Shown: positions 46,927 through 57,934 of the stretch, piece after piece | How positions within the stretch are numbered: the first letter of the stretch is position 1 | Layout: every line of letters begins with the position of its first letter | Source of the DNA: Liquidambar formosana | Taxonomy: Eukaryota > Streptophyta > Magnoliopsida > Saxifragales > Altingiaceae | Length of the DNA: 64,000 bases | Direction of reading: 5' to 3' | Assembly: GCA_039720395.1 (NCBI GenBank) | Contig: CM077820.1 | Coordinates: forward strand, 17,257,923 to 17,321,922 | Notes under the pieces: model-generated | The model's database searches: none | What the model was told of the DNA's origin: nothing | The model's input: only the letters and a program-made list of their open reading frames with translations | Program-made: the position numbers and the translations under genes

Positions 46927-49900
46927 ATGGCAGATTCTGCGCCTGGTGAAATCGCCGGCAAGTCTCGTTTGGCAGAGCTCACGGCGACTGACCCGGCGGT
47001 GGCCATCTCTAAGGTACTTATCCCTATCAACAACTCTTACACTTTAGGTCCTGTGTTCTCCTCTGCTGAAGCTGTCGGATCCTACTCTTCTGTTTTTCCA
47101 AAACCTCAATCAGAGGTTTTTGTTTTTGAAAACCCTAAATGCAATATCACTTCTTCTTTTTCTAAGTCTGTTCGTTGCTGGCCAAACAGACAAAAGAATT
47201 GGCTTTCCTGGTTTGATAGGATGGTTGCTGTCAAGGCCAATGAATGGCATGAATTGGGAATTCATGAAATTCTTCATCTGTCCAAATTCCAAATTCCAAT
47301 CAATAAAGAAATTTTATCATCGGCCTTATGTTTCTGGTCTGTTTCCACCAATTCTTTTCACTTTAATTTTGGGATGATGACCCCCACACTCTTAGACTTA
47401 GCTGTTCTTTTTGGCCTTCGACCTAATGGGAAATGGATCAATGCCTTGGCCGAGACCCCTGAATTCGATGACTCAATTTCTTTTGACAAGAAAAGCACAT
47501 CTTACACTAATTTCCTCAACCTCTATATGAAAACAGAGGGCGAAATTGAGGAAACTGAGTATATTGCCTTCCTTCTTTTTTGGATTTGTAAATACCTTTT
47601 TTGTTCACCATCTTTTAAAATTGTCAAGGCCGATTTAAAATTGGCCATTTACTTGGCTAGGGGTTGTAAGGCTGCCCTGGGACCTTTAGTCCTTTCAAGC
47701 CTTTACAGAGGTTTATTCAATCTCTTGTCTTCTAACTTCCACCTGTGGGGAGGTCCTCTCTGGATGCTTCAGATTTGGCTTCATGCCTATTTTCCAGAGG
47801 TGAGCCCTGCCTGTGAGTCTCATCCAGATGTTCCTTCCCTTGGATATAACTTCATTGACTTTTCTCACAATCCTCATTCTTTCAAAGATTGTTTTACCTT
47901 CTTCTATTCATGTAATAATCGGTCTCCTAAACAATTTTATCCCTTTTTTCCTCTGAGATGCGGGCCACAATGGTTGCTGGCCGTATCTACTTTCGATGCT
48001 CCCCAGTCAGTGTTAAAATCCTTTTGGAGCAGTGTATTAATCCCAAGAGACCTTCATCATAGACTGATCTTAGAAAACTCTGGGAATAATCGTTGTGGAG
48101 TAGAAATCTACTGCCCCCATTTTGTCTCTAGGCAATTCGGCTTCCATCAATCTATTCCTTTTCCCCTCACATACAGCCTAAACTCTGATTTCTTGAATCG
48201 GCTTGTGATTCAAGATCTTGATGAAGTGGACAGTGTAGATGTGATCTTCAAAATGTTGAAGAAAGATTTTGAAATCTCTTCTTTCCGGTATAAGCCGTCT
48301 GTATCTGATGACTTCACTACCTTCTGGGGAAATTACATCAAAAAGAGTAGACCGATGGACCCAGCAGAGGCTTTTAACCAACTCTTTACACATGAAGCTG
48401 CTAATGACTTGGCCGATTCTAGTGATGGCGATACTGACAGGCTTTCCTCGCAGGCCACAGAGACTGGGAAAGGAAAAAAGCAAAAGACCAAGCAAGGTAT
48501 CCCTATTGACCGATATTCAGCTTATCAGTCTGTACTAACTTATGAAAAATTTTATAAAATCAAATGGATCCCTGGGGAAGACATGTGGGTAATGGTGGAC
48601 AAGGTAGATAGAGCTGTTCTAAATATAAAATCAAAACAATTTGATGAATATATGGCAAAAAATAAGGGAAAAAGAGTTATGTCAGGTCCCACATTTTTTA
48701 TGAAGTTTGAAAAATGGCTGGAGAAAAATCGACCATATACTCCTTCCGCCAATTTTGCAATAGCTGACCTAGTTGAACCATCCTTGGCCTTATCCTCGCC
48801 CGATGAAGTTACTTGGGTAGGGAGACGCGCCACTAAAAAAGAACTTGACCGATTTCAATGGATAACCTGGCCTATATCAACTTTTTCCATAGGTATCTCT
48901 CTTGCTCATTTCCTATTTTTTAGAAACAATTACGAGAGTATCCTGACTTTTGCATTTTGCAGATGCCCCCTCTTATGAACATCGGTCTACAGCTCCTTTT
49001 CCTGAACTCCCATCTGAGGATGAGGAAGAGCTTTTGAAGTCCCAGCCTGGTAAATCAAAAAGCGCTGCTCTGGTGAAGTCATCAGCCGCTAAACCAAAGC
49101 AAGGAGAGACCGAACACCAGGCCACTGGGAGCCAAGCCAAGAAAACTACAAAGCCAAAAACAGTGGAGACTGGGCATCAAGCTGCTGAGAGCCAAGCCAA
49201 GAAGAGAGGTAGACCGAAGACCTCTACAGCTGCAACTGGCCGAAACAAGAAACCCAAGGCAAGTGGGATGAGCGAGATTTTTGCATCTTTGTCCCAGAAA
49301 GGGTCTGGCTCAGCCTCTGTGCCTATTTCTTCTTCCTCCATCTCCAAACCAGCCTCAAGCCCTCAACAATCCCAGGCCAAAGATTCAGACCCTCATGAGT
49401 CCGATTCTGAGGACCAGGATGAGCTGATCATTTTACCTGATCCCTCTGAAGAAATGACTCAGCCATCCTCCCAACCAGAAAAAACAATTTCTACTGCCCC
49501 TGCTACAGTTCCTGCTACAGTTCCTCCTGTACCAACTTCTTCATCTTCTGAGAATAAATATGCCACTGCGATGGCCTCTCTTGAGAAGCTCCGCTCTTTT
49601 TTGAAGCCTAAGCTGACCGATTCTCCTCTTTCTTCGACTACATCTAGCCTTTCCAAAGGCCCAGATGTTGAAAAGGCAAAAAAGCTCCTGAAAACCATCT
49701 GCAGTGTCCCCATAGCTTCCATTTTTTCTCAACTTGACAAAATCAAGACCGCCATAAAAATCATTCTGTCCGATTCCAATACCACCCTTGGACTGGCTGC
49801 TAACCTTCAATCCTTTGAAGAGAAAATTTCTCTCCTTTGCCTTTCCTTTTCTTCTACCAAGAATGATGCAACCCAAAATAGGAAACTTCTGAATCACATA

Positions 49901-50272
49901 CTGGACCTACAATCCAAGATCCAAACGGCCATGACAGAGGCCGAAAATGTGAAATCCTTGATCGAAGAAGGACAGAAGGCTGAACAAGAATTTCAAACTA
50001 GGGTTGCTGACTTGGAGAAGCAGCTGAAGGATGCAAAAGAAAAGCTGAAGGAGGCGGAGCTTGTTCAGGCTAACCTTACACAAGTCTTTTCTGAGAAAGT
50101 TGGTGAGGCGCAAGGGCTGGCCGAACAGTACGAGCCTTATTCAGGCCAAGAAGAAACCCTAGAGCAGAAACAGAAAGATCTGGAGGACCAACTTCAAGCT
50201 TTTGAAGTTGAGTGGTCGAGCATAAAGCAATTGCTTTCTCTTGCTGATCCTTCTCTTACTGCTTCCTCTTGA
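46927..50272 (+). CDS. Antisense plant mobile domain protein carried by the retrotransposon (two exons)
   Basis: Exon 1 is 46927-48892 and exon 2 is 48963-50272. The 70-bp intron has GT (48893) and TTTTGCAG (ends 48962), and joining restores one frame (...STFSI|DAPSYEHR) of 1091 residues. Start at 46927 (MADSAPGEIAGKSRL) is preferred over the upstream frame from 46741, whose first 62 codons look like leader. Residues about 70-400 resemble the plant mobile domain (aminotransferase-like, MAIN/MAIL type): NEWHELGIHEILHLSKFQIP, MTPTLLDLAVLFGLRP, LYRGLFNLLSSNFHLWGGPL. Residues about 660-900 are Ser/Lys/Pro-rich with an AT-hook core RGRPK (about 737-741). About 960-1080 is a predicted coiled coil rich in E, K, Q and L. 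Its role is unknown; related extra frames are known in Tat-lineage elements. It may bind DNA or chromatin by inference. Confidence 0.85.
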
Positions 50273-50640
50273 TATCTTGAACAATTTTCTTCATGGCTGG
50301 CGTGTAGCCATTGATTGTCCTGGTCTTGTAATTTGGCCATAAGGCCTTTGCACAATTTTATTTTCATCAGTTTCTCTTTACTCAATTATTAATTTGCACT
50401 GACAATATTTTACTTACTGATGCGTGTATGAACTATACTTGTTTCTTTTGACATTCGGCCATGTAGCCTTGAATATATACACATGCTTCTTCTATCCTTC
50501 CTCTGAATGCGGGTTTAAATTTGTATCTATACTTACATGCTCCAAATATTTTTGACACTTTCCCACATTGCAGGATAATATTTTTTGAGAAATCGGCCAT
50601 TGATAAGCCGATCATGGATGTTACCATCCAAATTTTGTAA

Positions 50641-50896
50641 GTGATAAGCCCCACCTTTTAATACTTTGAAAATTTTGAAAGGACCCTCCCAATTGGGAGA
50701 CCACTTCCCGTACTTGGGATCTTTTGACCCAATAGGCAATATAGCCTTCCAAACTAATTCACCTTCAAGTGATAAGCCCCACCTTTTAATACTTTGAAAA
50801 TTTTGAAAGGACCCTCCCAATTGGGAGACCACTTCCCGTACTTGGGATCTTTTGACCCAATAGGCAATATAGCCTTCCAAACTAATTCACCTTCAA
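50641..50896. repeat. 128-bp tandem duplication at the end of pol
   Basis: 50641-50768 and 50769-50896 read the same by eye. Since 128 is not a multiple of three, the duplication shifts the frame and ends pol early. Confidence 0.9.
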
Positions 50897-53800
50897 GAAA
50901 ATCCTTGGGTCTAACCTTTTTATCATAAGCTTTTTCGATCTTTCTCTTTTGGGCTTGTAAATGGTCTAATGCTAGTAGCCTAACATCATCCAAATCGTCT
51001 AATTCGGCCAACATAGCATCATAATAATCTTGTACACTTAAATTGCTTTGCCTAGCAACTCTCAGAGACCGAACTGTTACTTCCATAGGCAAAACTGCAT
51101 CATGCCCATAGGTCAGGGCGAATGGGGTAGTGCCTGTACTAGTTCTTTTAGAATTTCGGTAAGCCCACAGAGTTTCTGAAAGTAATTCATGCCATGCTCG
51201 AGGATTTTCCTCAATCATTTTCTCTATACCAACTTTCAAAATCTTGTTTGTTGATTCGGCCTGTCCATTAGCTTGTGCATAGTAGGGTGTCGAATGTACA
51301 ATTTCAAAACCATACTCTTTAGCGAACGCTCTTACCTCACTGCCAGTGAATACTGTGCCCTGATCGGCAGTGATGGTCTGGGGTAGACCGAATCTATGAA
51401 TAATGCTTTCTTTTATACATTTTATCACTTCCGTCTGAGAGACCGAGGGCATGGGTATGGCTTCTACCCATTTAGTAAAGTAATCGGTTGCTACTAAAAT
51501 AAAGGCATCCTTTTTGGACGATTCTGGGTATATTTTACCGATCACATCCATTGCCCATCCCCTGAATGGCCAAGGCTTTACTATGGATTGCAATTTTATT
51601 GCAGGTGCATGTTGCACTGGCCCATGAATTTGACAAGCTTGGCAGCCTTTAGCATATTCTAAGCAATCTTTCATGATATTCGGCCAATAATAGCCGTATC
51701 TTTTTAGGAGCCATCTCATTTTTATACCAGCCTGGTGTGCCCCACATATGCCCTCATGAACTTCGGCCATGACTTGTATTGTCTGAAACTTAGAAATGCA
51801 CAGGCTCAAAAGGCCATCAACATTCTTTTTATACAGTTCTTGATCTAAAATAACAAAATTTAAGGCCCTTTTCCTGACTTTATATTCAGTCTGAGCAGAC
51901 GGATTTTGTAAATATTTTATAATTGGAAATCTCCAATCATCTTGGGCAACATCTAATGATAATACCAAGTCACCAGGGCCGAATATATTCTTTAAGGACG
52001 ATTCTAATCTCCTTTCTATTGTAATTGTCCTGGTAAGAACACTAAGTGGGATTTTTAGTCCAGAAGCTATTTGAGCCAATTCATTCGCTTCGTTATTTTC
52101 TTTTCTCGGGACACACTTGAATAAAACGTCAGCAAATAAACTAAGCAAATATTTGGCGATCCTATTATATTCAACCAGGGAATTACTTACACATTTGAAA
52201 TCGCCAGATAACTGTTTCAAAACTAACTGGGAATCTCCAATAATAAGGACACTTGATATATTCAAATCGACCAATAAAGCGAGACCGATAATGAGTGCCT
52301 CATACTCGGCCTGATTGTTTGTACAATCGAAATCTAGCTTGAATGAAAATTGAGTTCTTTTGTTCATTGGGGATATTAGAACTATACCTGCTCCGGCCGA
52401 TTCCTCAGTTCGAGACCCATTGAAAATTAAAATCCATGGGACTAAAGAAATGCACCCAATCTCCATGGTAGGCAAAATTTCAGGCACCTCTCCTAAATTA
52501 GGGTGGCTTGCTAAGAAATCGGCCAGAGCTTGGCCCTTAATTGCCTTTTGTGGAGTATATTGCAAACAAAATTCAATTAGGACTAATGACCATTTTGCAA
52601 TTTTCCCTCTTACAATCGGCCTACTCAACATGTATTTAACCACATCAGTTTGACATATTATATAAACCAGAACAGGTAACATATAATACCTTAACTTAAT
52701 ACATGAAAAGTACAAAGCCAAACAAAGTTTTTCAATCGGTGTATATCTACACTCGATTTCATTCAACAGTTTACTAAGAAAATAAACGGCCTGCTCATGT
52801 CCATCGTCTCTGTCTTGGGCTAACAATGCTCCAACAGATTCTTCAGCGGCCGATATGTACAACTTCAAAGGCTTCCCCTGCTTGGGTGGCATTAACACCG
52901 GTGGCTTTATAAGATATTCTTTCAGTTGGTCGAATGCTTCCTGATGTTGCCTGTCCCACTTGAAGCTGTCCTCCGCCCGTATCTTCAGCAGAGGAGAGAA
53001 GGCTTTGGTTCGCCCTGCACAATTAGAAATAAAACGGCGCAAGAAATTAACTTGACCGAGAAACCTTTGAAGCTCTTTTTTATTAGATGGTGGTTTTGCA
53101 TCGATAATTGCCTTTGTTTTGTTTTTGTCAACTTCAATCCCTCTTTGGTGGACAAGATAACCCAAGAAATTTCCAGCAGATACACCAAAAGCACATTTTA
53201 AGGGGTTCATTTTTAAACTATGAGCCCGCATTCTTTCAAAAGACTTCCTTAGATCGGTCATATGAATGTCCAGATCTGAAGATTTAACCACCACATCATC
53301 TATATAGACTTCCATAAATTTTCCAATCATATCATGGAAAATATAATTCATAGCCCTTTGGTATGTGGCCCCAGCATTTTTTAGACCGAATGGCATTACT
53401 ACCCATTCAAAGGTCCCGATGCTACCTGGGCACCTAAAGGCTGTTTTCTGTACATCATCTTCGGCTATGAAGATTTGATTATAGCCTGAATGGCCATCCA
53501 TAAAAGATAAGACTTTGAACCCAACAGCTGCATCGACCAGCATATCAACCACAGGCATCGGGTACTCATCTTTTGGAGTGGCTTTATTTAAGTCTCTAAA
53601 ATCTATACACACCCTCAGTTTCCCATTCTTTTTCAAGACTGGGACGATGTTCGAAAGCCACTCCACATACTTGGCCGTTCGAATGAATCCGGCCTTTAAC
53701 AGTCTTTCTATCTCTTCTTTTACTTTGAGATGAATTTCCGGAGCCATCCTCCTAGGAGGTTGCTTATATGGTTTAAACCCCTTTTTAATTGGTAGTTTAT

Positions 53801-54146
53801 GCTCGACCAGTTTTCGGTCTAAACCTGGCAATTCGTCATAGTCCCAAGCGAAACAATCCCTAAATTCTTTTAGTAGGCCGATTAACTTATCTTTCCAGTC
53901 TTCTGGTAAATTTTGGTTAATAAAAATCGGCTTTGAGTTTCCTAATAATTTTATTTCTTGCAAAGGGTCTATGACTTGAGCTTTTTCATCACTCAACTTC
54001 CTAGGCTCTAGCTCTAATTCTTCTAAGGTGATTTCGTCTGCATCTTCTCTAACACAATCGGCCAAAGTGGCCGATTCATTGATTTCAGCCATGTAGGATT
54101 CTATTCTCTGCATGGCTTCCTGATATGCTTGGGTTTCAAAATTCAT
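50754..54146 (-). CDS. Pol polyprotein: reverse transcriptase, RNase H, archaeal-type RNase H, integrase
   Basis: 1130 codons from ATG 54146 (MNFETQAYQEAMQRIESYMA). Reverse transcriptase spans residues about 130-310 with FMDGHSGYNQI (Asp about 217) and YIDD (about 281-284). A first RNase H-like region follows (about 390-540). A second, archaeal-type RNase H (about 570-700) has NNQAEYEAL and IIGDSQL, but its first acidic position reads IFNGS instead of the usual FDGS. Integrase has a His/Cys finger (HEGICGAH and CQAC), and catalytic D about 867, D about 928 and E about 964 (35 residues between the last two). It overlaps the gag-protease frame by 11 nt in another phase, so reinitiation or frameshifting is needed. 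The end is truncated by a 128-bp duplication; about 34 C-terminal residues lie out of frame at 50533-50640. Confidence 0.9.
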   Translation of the reverse strand: MNFETQAYQEAMQRIESYMAEINESATLADCVREDADEITLEELELEPRKLSDEKAQVIDPLQEIKLLGNSKPIFINQNLPEDWKDKLIGLLKEFRDCFAWDYDELPGLDRKLVEHKLPIKKGFKPYKQPPRRMAPEIHLKVKEEIERLLKAGFIRTAKYVEWLSNIVPVLKKNGKLRVCIDFRDLNKATPKDEYPMPVVDMLVDAAVGFKVLSFMDGHSGYNQIFIAEDDVQKTAFRCPGSIGTFEWVVMPFGLKNAGATYQRAMNYIFHDMIGKFMEVYIDDVVVKSSDLDIHMTDLRKSFERMRAHSLKMNPLKCAFGVSAGNFLGYLVHQRGIEVDKNKTKAIIDAKPPSNKKELQRFLGQVNFLRRFISNCAGRTKAFSPLLKIRAEDSFKWDRQHQEAFDQLKEYLIKPPVLMPPKQGKPLKLYISAAEESVGALLAQDRDDGHEQAVYFLSKLLNEIECRYTPIEKLCLALYFSCIKLRYYMLPVLVYIICQTDVVKYMLSRPIVRGKIAKWSLVLIEFCLQYTPQKAIKGQALADFLASHPNLGEVPEILPTMEIGCISLVPWILIFNGSRTEESAGAGIVLISPMNKRTQFSFKLDFDCTNNQAEYEALIIGLALLVDLNISSVLIIGDSQLVLKQLSGDFKCVSNSLVEYNRIAKYLLSLFADVLFKCVPRKENNEANELAQIASGLKIPLSVLTRTITIERRLESSLKNIFGPGDLVLSLDVAQDDWRFPIIKYLQNPSAQTEYKVRKRALNFVILDQELYKKNVDGLLSLCISKFQTIQVMAEVHEGICGAHQAGIKMRWLLKRYGYYWPNIMKDCLEYAKGCQACQIHGPVQHAPAIKLQSIVKPWPFRGWAMDVIGKIYPESSKKDAFILVATDYFTKWVEAIPMPSVSQTEVIKCIKESIIHRFGLPQTITADQGTVFTGSEVRAFAKEYGFEIVHSTPYYAQANGQAESTNKILKVGIEKMIEENPRAWHELLSETLWAYRNSKRTSTGTTPFALTYGHDAVLPMEVTVRSLRVARQSNLSVQDYYDAMLAELDDLDDVRLLALDHLQAQKRKIEKAYDKKVRPKDFLEGELVWKAILPIGSKDPKYGKWSPNWEGPFKIFKVLKGGAYHLKVN

Positions 54147-57100
54147 TTAAACTTAAATTTTCTTGTACGGCCCTTTGAGAGGCCGAATTTATATGGCATC
54201 CTCCATCCAACACTGGAGAGGCGACCTTAAGGGGTCGGCCATTTTTATCAGACCCTATAAATTCTAAAGGTCTTATGTTTTTCTCATAGAGAACAGCCTC
54301 AGCAAAATTGTTTGAAAAAGCAAATGGGTGACTGTCGGCCTGAATCAACTCAGCCTTGTCCCCATTCCAAATCATCAAGCACTGATGAAGTGAAGATGGG
54401 ACACACATGTTTGCATGAATCCAATCACGGCCTAACAGCGCATTGTAATTCGAGGCCGAATTCATGACGAAGAATGCCGTCATTTTAGTTTTATTTCCTA
54501 CAGTAACTTCCATAGGAACAACCCCCTCAGGTTTTACAGCACCACCCATGAAGTTTACTATTGAAACTTCTGCAGGCAATAAATCCTTTTCTGTCTTTCC
54601 TAATTTCTTCATAACCGAAACTGGCATGATATTAACAGAGGCTCCATTATCTACCAAAACCCTTGAAACTGGTTTCCCATTGAAATGAGCTTTAATATAT
54701 AAGGGTTTCAAGTGTTTAGCCATATTCTCACTAGGCTTGGTAAAAGTAATACCTTCACTAGGTAGATCGGTCTGGGTAGACCGATTCGGAGTTTCTGAGA
54801 TTTCATTAATTGAAAGCTTTCCTTCAAAGCCAACATCAATATCATCGAAAGACAAAGTTTGGCCCTCCTTAGCTTTAAAATCAGCAGGTAAAATAAAAAC
54901 CATGTTTACCTGGACTCTAACTGGTGGAAGAGATCCGAACTGAAGAGTGTCATCGTCCTCAGCATCAAAATCATCAGCTTCTAAGATTTCATCCTCTTTG
55001 CACTTTTCGATAGCCACTTGAAGGGACTTCTTTTCCTCCTCAATTGCTTCTAGACGCTTCCATATATTAGCCCGAATTCGGTATCCTCCAGTCTTCTTAA
55101 TCAGCTCCCTTTTTTCTTCAGCTTGTATTCTTTGGAGCCTTCTCTTCTGGGTCCGAGTCATTTCGGGCTGACCGAACTTTGGGTGTCGCGCCTGAGCCCA
55201 CCTTTCTGTCTGTGTCGGCCTAGGTTTCACCATTCTGGGCTTAATTAGGCCACGCAAGTCGCCTTCAATAGTCCCAGAACTGGACGCTTGACCTTTTGTC
55301 ATCTTATCGGCCTGACTGTCTTTAAGCCGATAATCATTTCTCACGGTGATTTGTAAACCCTGACCTTTTGAATATTCATCAGGTCGAATTCTTTTATTGC
55401 TATCATCAGTCTTCCGATAACCCTTCTTCAGACTTCTAGCATGCTCTTCATTTTCTTCTTGTATTATCTTTTCTTTCTCAATTCTGGCCTTATACAGACC
55501 ACTTGATCTAAACTTCTGCTCATATTTATTTGGCCTTCTGGCCGCAGCATTTGCAACTTCAGCCTCATTAAGGCCCCTGACTTGTAGCTCACCTCTATAA
55601 ATAGAGACTTCCACATCCCCAATTACAGCTTTCTTCAAATTTCCAGGATCATACTGAGGCATTGCCAATTTGCTGTGACATCCTCGGCAATAAATTGGGT
55701 GACCATAAATGTCACTGAGATGTTCTATCGCTACCTTAGTCCATCTTTTGACAGTACTGGAATCTAACCTCCCTGAGTAAGCATAAGTCTCACCTTCGGC
55801 CTCTGGGATAAACGAGACCGATTTTATCTCTTTATTCCTCTGTCGAGGAACCTGTACTACGGCTTTCCCTTTCTCTTCTGATTTCTGTTCAGCACTTACA
55901 GTCTCCTTGGTTGACACTTCAGGATCATGTACCTGCAAAACAACCATATTAACTGGAAACTCAAAAGGAAACGGGTTTTCATCGACTTGATGAACAGTCT
56001 TCTCCTCAGGGAATTTTAATTTTTCATTATTAATTGACCTTTGGATGGCATCCCTTAACACAATGCAACTATTTGTTGGATGTGTCCAACAATCATGCCA
56101 TTTACAATATTTTTTGTCTTTCATTTCTTCCGCAGATGGAATTTTATGCCCATCTGGTAACTTAATTTGACCGTCTTTTAACAATAGGTCGAATATTTGT
56201 TCTGTTTTAGAAAGGTCAAAATCATATTTCTTATCCCTAAAATTGTTTCCATTTTGGTTACCATTGTTTGGTCTCCTTTGGAAATTCTGTTTCAATTCTT
56301 GAACCTTGGATTTTACCAGGGCCCTACACGTATATGGCCGATTAATATTCAGTTCGGCCAAGGCAATTTCCTCCTCAGTTTCTTCATTTTCTTCCATGGC
56401 TTCAATCTGAGCCACTTCCCTATTCGGGTTCCTATAATAGGGTCCCCTTGAAGAAACCCTTCTTTGATTCTCTTCTTCGAGAATTCTCTCATATTTTGAC
56501 ACTGCAGTCATAAGATGGCCCAGGTCGAAAAAATCTTGGCCAATGAACTTCTTTCTATTTTCTAGATTAAGCCCACTAATCACCATTTTGACACAATCAG
56601 ATTGTGCTAAATTCGACCTGCACCTACATTGGGCATTTCGGAATCTCTGAACAAAGGTATCAACCCTCTCACCGGGTTCCTGGCACATTCGGGCCAAATC
56701 AGCGACCGTTATTTCGGTCTCCGCCTTGCAGAAATAAATATGGAAAAGAGATTCCATTTCCTGCCATGTTGTAATTGACCCTGATGGTAAATTAATATAC
56801 CAATTAAATGCCCAACCAGTTAAAGAACTTGGGAACAATCTCAGCTTTAAATAGCCGCTACTACCTGCTTCACCACATTGGCACGTGAATCGGCCAACAT
56901 GTTCAAAGGTTGACTGTTTATCTTCTCCTGAAAACAATGTGAAATCAGGGAACTTAAAACCTCTAGGAAATTCGTGAAGCTGGTCAATATAATCAGGGTA
57001 AGGGCGACTATACGCTGTTCTAATTGGTGGTCGACCTGTCCCCATTTGTTCTCTAATGATATTGGCAATCTCTTCTCTGAAATTGTTTGGATTGTCCCTC

Positions 57101-57861
57101 AAATTAGTCTGAAAGGTCTGAGTAAGGTCTTCTTGACCAACATAATTGTATGGGGCTTCATTTGAACCCCCATAGTTTCCAGCTGTGGGTCGGCCTGTTC
57201 TGACTGGAATATCGGTTTGATTTCCCAACATAAAACTACTATTTCGAGTCGGGTCAAACGAGTCATTCATCATTTGATTGTAAATTTGCCCCCCGGGTGA
57301 GGCATAAAACACACTATCCTTAACTCCACTTGTTCCAATATTCGGTCTTGGCTGCCCGAATTGATTTCCCAAATGAACAGAAGTTGGGATTTGCCCTTCT
57401 GGCCGAAATATTGATGGATTTGACCCCAAAGGATCTTGCCTGGACAAGAGATGGACGTCCCCATACCTAAAGTTATTTGACCCTTCGGCCTTTCGGCCGT
57501 ATTGACTAGACCTTTCATGAGTATTATTTTTAAACGCTGGTCCTAGTTTTTCTACCATGTAGCTAAGTAATTTGTCCGAATTTTTATTCAGACTCTCACT
57601 AATCTGCTGATTAGATTCAACAAATGTCTTCATAGTAAGTGACATTTGCTGCATCATCATCTGCGATATGTCATGCATCATGGTATCAAAATTCATCCTG
57701 AAAGCAGCCATAAACTCATTGGCAACATTTGCATGGTCCAATGGTTGGCTTTCCGTATTTTCATTCCTAGGAGAATTATCTCCTGGGATTTCCAGACTGT
57801 CTTCTTGGCCAGACTCTTGGCCAAAAGCTTCTTTTCCACGTCCACCACGTTTTGGTGGCAT
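54136..57861 (-). CDS. Gag-protease polyprotein of the Tat-lineage element
   Basis: 1241 codons. The first ATG is 57861 (MPPKRGGRGKEAFGQESGQE); the frame is open further upstream but into the primer binding site without an ATG. The gag core is at residues about 300-455 (FKFPDFTLFSGEDKQSTFEH; FNWYINLPSGSITTWQEMES; ERVDTFVQRFRNAQ), the particle-forming part. A Cys/His motif of the kind seen in Tat gag (YCKWHDCWTHPTNSC) lies at about 585-600. The aspartic protease is in the last 180 residues, with VDNGASVNIMP as active site and YNALLGRDWIH as flap partner. It ends SLNEF-stop, overlapping the pol start (AATGAATTTTGA). No internal stop, consistent with a young copy. Confidence 0.9.
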   Translation of the reverse strand: MPPKRGGRGKEAFGQESGQEDSLEIPGDNSPRNENTESQPLDHANVANEFMAAFRMNFDTMMHDISQMMMQQMSLTMKTFVESNQQISESLNKNSDKLLSYMVEKLGPAFKNNTHERSSQYGRKAEGSNNFRYGDVHLLSRQDPLGSNPSIFRPEGQIPTSVHLGNQFGQPRPNIGTSGVKDSVFYASPGGQIYNQMMNDSFDPTRNSSFMLGNQTDIPVRTGRPTAGNYGGSNEAPYNYVGQEDLTQTFQTNLRDNPNNFREEIANIIREQMGTGRPPIRTAYSRPYPDYIDQLHEFPRGFKFPDFTLFSGEDKQSTFEHVGRFTCQCGEAGSSGYLKLRLFPSSLTGWAFNWYINLPSGSITTWQEMESLFHIYFCKAETEITVADLARMCQEPGERVDTFVQRFRNAQCRCRSNLAQSDCVKMVISGLNLENRKKFIGQDFFDLGHLMTAVSKYERILEEENQRRVSSRGPYYRNPNREVAQIEAMEENEETEEEIALAELNINRPYTCRALVKSKVQELKQNFQRRPNNGNQNGNNFRDKKYDFDLSKTEQIFDLLLKDGQIKLPDGHKIPSAEEMKDKKYCKWHDCWTHPTNSCIVLRDAIQRSINNEKLKFPEEKTVHQVDENPFPFEFPVNMVVLQVHDPEVSTKETVSAEQKSEEKGKAVVQVPRQRNKEIKSVSFIPEAEGETYAYSGRLDSSTVKRWTKVAIEHLSDIYGHPIYCRGCHSKLAMPQYDPGNLKKAVIGDVEVSIYRGELQVRGLNEAEVANAAARRPNKYEQKFRSSGLYKARIEKEKIIQEENEEHARSLKKGYRKTDDSNKRIRPDEYSKGQGLQITVRNDYRLKDSQADKMTKGQASSSGTIEGDLRGLIKPRMVKPRPTQTERWAQARHPKFGQPEMTRTQKRRLQRIQAEEKRELIKKTGGYRIRANIWKRLEAIEEEKKSLQVAIEKCKEDEILEADDFDAEDDDTLQFGSLPPVRVQVNMVFILPADFKAKEGQTLSFDDIDVGFEGKLSINEISETPNRSTQTDLPSEGITFTKPSENMAKHLKPLYIKAHFNGKPVSRVLVDNGASVNIMPVSVMKKLGKTEKDLLPAEVSIVNFMGGAVKPEGVVPMEVTVGNKTKMTAFFVMNSASNYNALLGRDWIHANMCVPSSLHQCLMIWNGDKAELIQADSHPFAFSNNFAEAVLYEKNIRPLEFIGSDKNGRPLKVASPVLDGGCHINSASQRAVQENLSLNEF

Positions 57862-57911
57862 GATTGTTGCAAAAACAAATCTCCTAGAACTGGAAAAATA
57901 ACACGAATGGT

Positions 57912-57929
57912 GTCCCACCGGGCGTGCCA
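57912..57929 (-). promoter_or_regulatory. Primer binding site of the Tat-lineage element
   Basis: The minus strand reads TGGCACGCCCGGTGGGAC five bases after the 5' LTR. The matching tRNA was not determined; it is not the Asp type used by the Athila-like element. Confidence 0.65.
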
Positions 57930-57934
57930 AAAAG

